Source: Bolinopsis microptera (Eukaryota > Ctenophora > Tentaculata > Lobata > Bolinopsidae). Taken from it: a stretch of 64,000 nucleotides of DNA. The notes under the pieces are model-generated. The model was not told where the DNA came from. It was given only the letters and a program-made list of their open reading frames with translations, and did not search any database. Of this stretch, positions 59,801 through 64,000 are shown piece after piece. Location of the stretch: positions 11,418,175 to 11,482,174 of the forward strand of contig NC_087078.1 in NCBI RefSeq assembly GCF_026151205.1, in the 5' to 3' direction. The number at the start of each line of letters is the position of its first letter. Within the stretch, counting starts at the first letter, position 1. The translations under genes and the position numbers were made by a program.

Positions 59801-62800
59801 AATTGAGCTAATATGGTAAATCATTGTTGGACAGTCTTCATCGAGTGATCATCTAAAGATTGAGTCTTGAGTCTTGAGAGCAAGTGTGATAATAGCACCT
59901 ACATGAAGCTTATTACAGCAGCTCCCAATTGTATCAGAATTATACGAAATCAGCCCTGTGCCCACTGTAAATTAAAGGATTCTAAGGCCCGGCCGCACGG
60001 ACAACTTTAAGGTTTTGAAAACTTATAGTTGTCGGTACGGACAGGTCTAAATTGTGAGGATGTCTTACAATGCAGGTAAACAGTATTCAAACTTTCAAAG
60101 GGGAGTTTTAAATCTTTTAAAATCTTCTAAACTTTCATGTCTTCTAAAACTAAAAGTGGTGATTTTTGGGAAAAAAGCTTTATATGCATCGGGGTCTAAT
60201 ACAGTAAAAACTTAACAGTCTACATTTTATATGGATTATAGCGAAACGAACGAACTAAAAGTTTAAAAAGTCTGAGTAGGTGTCAATCTTCTTATATCTG
60301 CATCTTTTGTACAGAATAATGTCTAAATCTCACAAATCTACTGCTAGATTCAGAATGTTTTGGCATGGAATATGCATAGGAGAAGCCCAAAAGTAAAAGC
60401 GACTTTTTAAACATTCATCTCGTTTATGTTTTTTGTTCTTCAGAAAACAAAAGGAAGGCTTAGATGACACTCCTCTGTAATTCCAACTCTATTCTACAAT
60501 TCATTTGCTTTAGAAAGTAGATAGACTCAAAGGTCCTTTCAGACTTGTTTAGTATGAATTATAATTTATAGCAGTTTTCCAAGGACGAACATTAAAGTGC
60601 GGTTACTACAAAGTTTTCAAGCCGTAATTATGATTAGTAAGGACTAAGGATCAATATGTGCTAACTTCTTTGTTGACCTAATAATTAATCGCCCTTTATT
60701 ACTCAGGTGAAAAAAGTAATAGAGAGCGGCCTGGACTCGTTGTTCCAACTTGATTTTGATCAAAACGAGGAGCACTTTAACGCGACCATCCGGGAACCAA
60801 TCAGGAAGGAATATCTGAACGTTAAGAACTGGATGCCTGCTCAGCTCAGTTTACGATATGCCAGGTATGACTCTGCCAGTGAATACACCTTTTCAACCTT
60901 TTTAACCCTTTTTTAACACAGTTTATCCCATTTCAAATTTTATCCGAGATTTACAGTTCGGCTTCTGCCGAATATTTTTAACGTGGCAACATTTTAAATG
61001 TCGCAGGAAATACGATTATGTGTATATACAAAAGCTTAATATTTATTTATTTTTGCTGTTCTGCAAAGTAAATTAACTGACGCAACCTCACCAGGATGAT
61101 TCAAGACCAGTACATATTCTCCTACTCAGAAAACTTGGCGGAATTAGACTCCCTCGCGCAATCAGACATCAGGAACCTGCGAGACGACTTCCTAAAAGAT
61201 ATCTCTATTGACTGCTCGATTATGGGAAATGTTATTGAACAGCAGTCAGCAGAATATTCTGAGATACTGAAGAACAAGCTTGTTACGGGTGCGGGTTAGA
61301 TCCTATTCTCTTCAAATTAAAATAGATCCGGATCATAACTTCCTGCTTTTTAGTGGGAGTATTCTTATCAAATTTATGAACATTATGAGAGATCCTGTCA
61401 CATCTTATCATTGAACCATCGTTAACAATTGTATGTTTACTTAAGAAAGCCCTTTGTTCGCTGGTCTCAGTTTCTTTACCCAATTAGAACGCAGTATAAT
61501 CTTAACATTCTCCTGAACGTCATTTAACCACCAGGGGCTGGCTCAACGATTGTGAAGGAAAACAGGCTGGACGCCTTCGTTCACCCAATCTTCAAACTAC
61601 CTCAAAACAAGACCCTGGTAGTCAGACAGAAGGTTGAGAACCCGGAGGAACCCAACTCTGGAGTTCTGTCTCTGTTCCAGGTGAGATTTATTGTTCTGAA
61701 CTTATACTTGTAGTGAGCCACGGGCTATAAATCTCCCGCCTTTTATTATCCAATAATACAAGGTCTATCTGATGTATGGGACCAATATTAGTCCCAATTT
61801 AACTTAATTTAATTATAATTAAGTGCCCCTCCTGGCTAAGTGCACCCTAATTACTATTTCATTCATGCTAATAATATAAATTCTCAGATTGGACCTGTTG
61901 AGTCAAATGGTCCTTACACGGACAGGTTGCCCTACACTAGATTCGTTCTGGCTACCTTACTCGGACTAATGATGAGAGAACCTTGTTTCAACTATCTCAG
62001 GACCCAACAACAGTTGGGATATGTTGCCAGCTGTTTTGAGGAGGAGTTTAAGAATATCATGGTGTTCAACATCTTGGTTCAGGGATCTAGAGAGGACGCT
62101 GGGGCTTACGTTATCGCTGAGCAGTAAGTTATTATCTTATTCTATTCATAAAGAACAATATGTTCTTATCTTATTCTATTCATAAAGAACAGTATGTTCT
62201 TATCTTATTTTATTCATAAAGAACAGTATGTTCTTATCTTATTCTATTCATAAAGAACAGTATGTTCTTATCTTATTCTATTCATAAAGAACAGTATGTT
62301 CTTATCTTGTTCCATTCATTAAGAACCGTATGTGATGATATTGTAACACTGAGAGTTAAGACATGAATCACCAGTCGACTAATGATTGCTTTTATTTGCC
62401 CTCTGCTTAACATCCCGTTTTACATACAGAAATAAATAACGAGGTAATCCATATTGTTATTTTATATCGCTTAATTGTGTTCCATTATTTCAGGCACGAT
62501 ATTTTCGTTGATCTTCAATACAACAAATTCCTTGAACAGAGCAAATCTGATGCAGGTTTACAGCTGTGGGCTGACATTAAGGTCGCTCTAAGAAAACAAA
62601 TCGAGGAAAAACCGATTAGTTTATCAGGTATTTTATAACGTCATACATTTTTATTGAAAACTGATATAGATTTATTCACTGTTTCCATCTCCTATACACT
62701 GGATTACATGTATGTTTAAACTTATCCGTACTTGGTGGAAACTCCCCCAAGAATGCGCTAAACAAGGTACTAAGCACTCTGCTGGTATTTGGCTAAGTAT

Positions 62801-63124
62801 CTGACTGAACAACCGACATAGTCAACACTGACACCCAACCTCTGTGGACAGACGTCAATACATATTTCATTGTACCATTATAATAACCATCAGAAACTGT
62901 TCCAAATATTTCAACTCTAGCTTTTATAACTTTATAAGATGATTAATTTTCATTTCTCTTCAGAAAAGAACACCCAGTTCAACAGAGAGATTTTCTCACC
63001 GACACGAGACTTTGTTCGGAGAGAAAAGAAAGTGGCAGCTCTTGAGGAGATCACCATGGACGATTTTATTGAGTTTTATAAGCGGTATTTGATAGGAGAA
63101 AACCGACGGAAGATTTCATCACAG
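46811..63124 (+). CDS. M16 (IDE/nardilysin-like) gene with pseudo-catalytic first exon; exon 1 plus 15 downstream exons, 3' end open
   Basis: Sixteen exons join in frame: 46811-47802, 49180-49270, 50068-50167, 50821-50939, 51805-51970, 52332-52488, 54390-54582, 56072-56258, 56515-56646, 58076-58197, 60707-60864, 61095-61294, 61535-61680, 61888-62123, 62494-62627 and 62964-63124. All phases match. Together they give about 1,098 residues. They form a type II membrane M16 protein: cytosolic tail, one helix, a degenerate first M16 domain without HxxEH, the middle M16_M region (LPETNPFIPDDF) and a C-terminal M16 pair with the LRTQQQLGY substrate-contact motif. A short final exon is expected but was not found. 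Exons 2-16 may also serve as the common part for modules A-D. Confidence 0.8.
47803..49179 (+). other. Intron 1 after module E
   Basis: About 1.4 kb with no repeat array or gene recognised; a minus-strand open frame at 48614-49051 has no recognisable similarity. It ends with the strong acceptor TCTCTTCAG. Confidence 0.6.
49180..49270 (+). CDS. Exon 2: first exon of the shared C-terminal part (FSTG...YYSANL)
   Basis: Reads FSTGSISTLNRTDI, then LWDFYDRYYSANL, the universal M16 stretch 'FxTGNxxTL...LxxFHxxYYSANLM' that directly follows KHPF. It accepts phase 2 (a single G completes the codon), matching the phase-2 donors of modules A, B, C, D and E. The completed residue would be T, G, G, R or K respectively. 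The acceptor is TTCAG at 49179; the donor GTAAGT at 49271 is phase 0. Confidence 0.88.
49576..49630. repeat. Perfect 12-bp-stem hairpin in intron 2
   Basis: GGGGGTGGCCAC (49576-49587) and GTGGCCACCCCC (49619-49630) are exact reverse complements around a purine-rich loop containing GGACAAAAAAGGACAAAAAA. Confidence 0.8.
50068..50167 (+). CDS. Exon 3: end of first M16 domain
   Basis: ITVAIIGNETLDTLQEWAEE followed by IFTAIPNK matches the family strand-helix 'xVxGxESLDxLxxxVxxxFxxIxNK'. The acceptor is TTTCAG at 50067; the donor GTGATT at 50168 is phase 1. Confidence 0.87.
50821..50939 (+). CDS. Exon 4: start of second M16 domain
   Basis: PFPPGDKRYISRAIYYQPKS, then IKLIFPINISD. This is the 'P...F...xxxxxxxPIKDxxxLxLxFPIPD' segment of IDE. 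The acceptor is TTTTCAG at 50820; the donor GTGAGT at 50940 is phase 0. Confidence 0.85.
51560..51804 (+). repeat. 23-bp minisatellite made of duplicated 3' splice sites
   Basis: Each 23-bp unit contains CCTAACTAAC (branch-point-like CTAAC/CTAAT core) and ends CACTGTTTCAA or CACTGTTTTAG. The two endings alternate, giving a 46-bp higher-order unit; AG ends fall at 51597, 51643, 51689, 51735 and 51781, and the true acceptor TGTTTCAG ends at 51804. The array is thus a series of branch point plus AG units running straight into exon 5. Splicing at a decoy in the exon's frame (for example 51735) would enter TAA at once. Confidence 0.93.
51805..51970 (+). CDS. Exon 5: second M16 domain, GYEGKGSL motif
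   Basis: YPNLSYLTYLMGYEGKGSLY, then STRGYVTSL and VSVSCDLTEK. The conserved family motif is 'YLxHLIGHEGxGSLLxxLKxKGW', here MGYEGKGSL. Phase 0 acceptor at 51804; phase 1 donor GTACGC at 51971. Confidence 0.87.
52192..52328 (+). repeat. 17-20-bp degenerate tandem repeat ending at the exon 6 acceptor
   Basis: About seven units of GCAGACTAGCTGATATT and variants, the last being GCAGACTAACTGATGATAAT followed by ATTTCAG. The units carry both a branch-point-like CTAGCTGAT/CTAACTGAT and an AG, so this is a second array of splice-site-like units directly against an exon. Confidence 0.8.
52332..52488 (+). CDS. Exon 6: helical segment of second M16 domain
   Basis: GLTKPKDIVRALFQFVKRVK, then WKENKQIDELKFKFKEKEDP and ATYA. 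It corresponds to 'GLxxxxDIxxxxFxYIxxLRxxGxxxWxxxExxxxxxxxFRFxEKxxPxxYxx' in IDE. The acceptor ends at 52331; the donor GTTTGT at 52489 is phase 2. Confidence 0.87.
52880..52950 (+). repeat. (CCCTCTCC)n pyrimidine microsatellite in intron 6
   Basis: Imperfect CTCCTCTCCCC repeats; non-coding. Confidence 0.9.
54390..54582 (+). CDS. Exon 7: second domain, ...RRIYNQSLEERI...
   Basis: STISAHMARVTDPRDFLDPP, then IMAHITPDNFNMYISS. It matches the part of IDE that runs from 'VSxLAxxMQxYPxExxLxxxYLxxxFdxxLI' to 'LxPxNxxIxLxSxxF'. Acceptor TCTTCAG at 54389; phase 0 donor GTGAGC at 54583. Confidence 0.85.
56072..56258 (+). CDS. Exon 8: M16_M middle-domain exon (LPETNPFIPDDF)
   Basis: KETWYSTPYENLQIDE, then LNEDLYLPETNPFIPDDFNI. 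'EpWYGTxYxxxxI' and 'LHLPxPNxFIPTDFxL' are hallmarks of the middle domain of IDE and nardilysin. Acceptor CTCGCAG at 56071; donor GTAGGA at 56259, phase 1. Confidence 0.9.
56515..56646 (+). CDS. Exon 9: middle domain, VWWYQDKEFNQPKLYMG
   Basis: VSDMTVWWYQDKEFNQPKLY, then SVKNGLLSEMLSS. Family counterpart: 'xxLWxKQDDxFxxPKxxxxxxxxSP...xxxxxxxLYxxL'. The donor is GTTAGT at 56647 (phase 1), the same variant used by module E. Confidence 0.85.
57041..57124. promoter_or_regulatory. Cluster of five CACGTG E-boxes
   Basis: CACGTG occurs at 57041, 57054, 57065, 57099 and 57119, with a CCAAT at about 57074. This density within 84 bp is far above chance. The cluster lies about 210 bp upstream of the ATG at 57332, so it may be the promoter of that ORF or of the mobile element. 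Binding by USF/MITF/MYC-class bHLH factors is family knowledge; function here is inferred. Confidence 0.55.
57332..57484 (+). pseudogene. 50-residue ORF resembling the N-terminus of Crypton/KIAA1958-like tyrosine recombinases
   Basis: ATG to TAG, 50 residues. It contains ELLSNRVPDSTVRVNNWAL, then FNSWLQSSRFARDFNDFDK. The pattern (short acidic start, VPxSTxxxxxWAxxxFxxW, then DFxxxDK) resembles the SAM-like N-terminal domain of Crypton-derived proteins such as KIAA1958. The catalytic domain is missing and hairpins follow, so it is a fragment or deletion derivative. The assignment is from pattern memory and uncertain. Confidence 0.4.
57623..57761. repeat. Four consecutive hairpins in intron 9
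   Basis: Stems: AATGTAATCCC / GGGATTACAT (57623-57657), AACACAAAACTCGTGCGC / GCGCACTCGTATGTGTT (57661-57699), a perfect 30-bp palindrome with CAGATCATCCCGC arms (57702-57731), and ATAAACCC / GGGTTTAT (57736-57761). All are GC-rich with TAGC or similar tiny loops, like the 25.8-kb cluster. Confidence 0.85.
58076..58197 (+). CDS. Exon 10: start of C-terminal M16 half
   Basis: STYLRETSESLYPAVSVDYD, then FWIMTLSGFSDAEK, matching 'YxAxLAGLxYxxxxxxxGxxLxVxGYSDKL'. The AG at 58075 and a phase-1 start fit exon 9. Donor GTAACT at 58198, phase 0. Confidence 0.86.
58198..60706 (+). other. Intron 10 (2.5 kb)
   Basis: No gene seen. A direct repeat CGATCATAATTGCCGT plus TCTGCTGTG occurs at about 58462 and 58801. 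Ends with the acceptor ACTCAG. Confidence 0.6.
60707..60864 (+). CDS. Exon 11: C-terminal half, helical linker
   Basis: VKKVIESGLDSLFQLDFDQN, then FNATIREPIRKEYLNVKNWM and PAQLSLRYAR, matching 'LLxxVxxxMxxFxxDxxRFxxIKExxxRxLxNxxxxxPYxxAxYxxxxxL'. Donor GTATGA at 60865, phase 2. Confidence 0.85.
61095..61294 (+). CDS. Exon 12: C-terminal half, 'GNV/GNI' segment
   Basis: RMIQDQYIFSYSENLAELDS, then LRDDFLKDISIDCSIMGNVI and QQSAEYSEIL, matching the family 'ALxxLTLxDLxxFxxxLLxxLxxExLxxGNxxxxxAxxxxxxI'. Two possible phase-1 donors lie six bases apart (GT at 61289 and GTTAGA at 61295), so the exon may end at 61288 or 61294. Confidence 0.84.
61535..61680 (+). CDS. Exon 13: start of last M16 domain
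   Basis: GAGSTIVKENRLDAFVHPIF, then LVVRQKVENPEEPNSGVLSL, corresponding to 'R.VxLPxxxxxVxxxxxxxxxxENSxVxxYxQ'. Acceptor CCACCAG at 61534; donor GTGAGA at 61681, phase 0. Confidence 0.85.
61888..62123 (+). CDS. Exon 14: LRTQQQLGYVAS substrate-contact exon
   Basis: RFVLATLLGLMMREPCFNYL, then RTQQQLGYVASC. In human IDE the matching LRTKEQLGY supplies R824 and Y831, which hold the substrate at the zinc site of the other half. These residues are conserved here, so the constant half looks built for an active partner. Acceptor TTCTCAG at 61887; donor GTAAGT at 62124, phase 2. Confidence 0.9.
62128..62333 (+). repeat. 34-bp tandem repeat, 6 units, starting at the exon 14 donor
   Basis: Units of TTCTTATCTTATTCTATTCA followed by TAAAGAACAGTATG begin four bases after the GTAAGT donor starts. 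AAGAAC-AGTAT-GTTCTT at each junction is a small palindrome. The last unit is diverged. Confidence 0.95.
62494..62627 (+). CDS. Exon 15: last M16 domain, helical
   Basis: HDIFVDLQYNKFLEQSKSDA, then GLQLWADIKVALRKQIEEKP, corresponding to the family segment preceding 'F...V..L...L..KP..L..E...W..I'. Phase 2 in, phase 1 out (GTATTT at 62628). Confidence 0.83.
62964..63124 (+). CDS. Exon 16: last recognised exon, near the C-terminus
   Basis: EKNTQFNREIFSPTRDFVRR, then KKVAALEEITMDDFIEFYKR and RRKISSQ, matching 'xxxWxxIxxxxYxFDRxxxExxxLxxLTxxDvxxFYxxxxxxxxxxRxxLSVxV'. The donor GTTTGT at 63125 is phase 0. The final strand (LSVQVxG) should lie in one more exon. If unspliced, the frame reads on to a stop at 63313 without family similarity. 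Confidence 0.85.
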
Positions 63125-64000
63125 GTTTGTGTGAATTTTCGGATTAATTCTTTTATCTTAAGTTATAAAGTCATAACAAGCGCTTGTCCTGGAATTCGGA
63201 TCGGAAACGTTTGTTTCGAATTCCTGTGTCATTCAGTGACAATGACGAGAGTTTCTGGAGAACCCCAGTTTAATCACACGTTCCTCGTACTCCTTTATAA
63301 TATCGTATGTTAGTTAACGACATTCCGCCTCCACTCTTTTATGGGATCATAATTTCTTGTGAAGCAATATCAAGCCCCCCGTTGTCCAATATCCATGCAT
63401 CAAGTATCATATCCATCATATCGGTCCATAATCAGTCAGTTTTACTCCTAGTTCTTACACTGAATATGTTTAAGTATATCAGGAGCTGTGACTATGACAT
63501 TAACTTTAATCTAGAATGATCAATCATCATGCTTTATGATCTACACTCTTCACAGATTAGTATCTAGAAACTCCTACTGGGTGGTTATTCACGTGTTTAA
63601 GAAACTATTAATGGTCGAATGAAGATTGCAAGACAAATTCATGATATGATGAAGAATCTCTAGGATAACATCTAACATCGATTAACAAATTTTGTGAACG
63701 TGAATTTATTTGCGGCAAGGCTAGCTGTAGGCAGCTTTCTATAACCATTACCAATGATTGAACTTCAACAGTTTCCTCAGAACCTGCCTAGTTTCCTCAG
63801 AAATAAAACTGCTATCCTGACAGCATCTCCCGCGTGATGTTGTTGGTAATCTTATTCAGGACCAGACACTGATCAATCATCTCTCTTAGCCTTCAGTTAC
63901 AACTCATGCTCACCACACATTATAATGATATGACAATATTGTTGGGGTTCATGACCGGGGATGCTCTAATAACTGACATATTGACGCCATGTACCCACAC
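63125..64000. other. Region after exon 16
   Basis: No final M16 exon was recognised on the plus strand. The last terminal exon and the polyadenylation site of the gene are probably outside the window. Confidence 0.4.

Noticed and set aside
63812-63905. Minus-strand terminal-exon candidate (MIDQCLVLNKITNNITREML then stop, AATAAA downstream near 63706)
   Set aside because: Protein-like, but the upstream acceptor is poor and the piece is too short to support a gene; a convergent neighbour beyond the window remains possible.

Overview
The window is nuclear DNA of an intron-rich eukaryote, most likely an animal with a moderately large, AT-rich genome. Coding DNA is split into short exons with GT-AG introns, and long gene-poor stretches carry transposon remnants, minisatellites and microsatellites. 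No species can be named from the sequence alone; an early-branching invertebrate would fit. No RNA gene, CRISPR array or bacterial feature was seen. The genes recognised all belong to one family, M16 zinc metallopeptidases of the insulin-degrading enzyme (IDE)/nardilysin type, on the plus strand. Several are predicted type II membrane proteins with one transmembrane helix before the protease domain. || Layout. (1) 1-5757: four exons of an N-terminal M16 module ('A'; exons 158-313, 4767-4910, 5055-5193, 5650-5757). Its first intron holds a 3.8-kb fold-back element and an 18-unit minisatellite. (2) 5758-14505: no gene seen; small repeats and a pogo/Tigger-like MITE. (3) 14506-18780: a recent tandem duplication with single-exon modules 'B' (15357-16009) and 'C' (17782-18434), separated by a 5'-truncated LINE. 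(4) 18781-38692: about 20 kb without a recognisable gene, with palindrome clusters, a 33-bp satellite array, G and C tracts, dispersed repeats and a second MITE. (5) 38766-39448: module 'D'. (6) 39449-46805: gene-poor, with a 49-bp array and a triple CRE-like array. (7) 46811-47802: module 'E', followed at 49180-63124 by fifteen exons for the rest of an M16 protein; the extreme C-terminus lies beyond the last recognised exon or outside the window. || How it may work together. Modules A to E all stop at the homologous point of the M16 fold, each at a phase-2 splice donor. Only one set of downstream exons was recognised, and its first exon (49180) accepts phase 2. This is the arrangement of the mammalian UGT1A or clustered protocadherin loci: variable N-terminal exons that could share constant 3' exons. 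A to D keep the HxxEH zinc motif and the distal glutamate. E, the module next to the constant exons, has lost HxxEH (KxxFD instead) and looks like a pseudoprotease, while the constant half keeps the conserved C-terminal Arg/Tyr motif (LRTQQQLGY). The locus could therefore make several active ectoproteases plus one inactive one. This is inference from the genomic layout; splice-junction reads would decide it.
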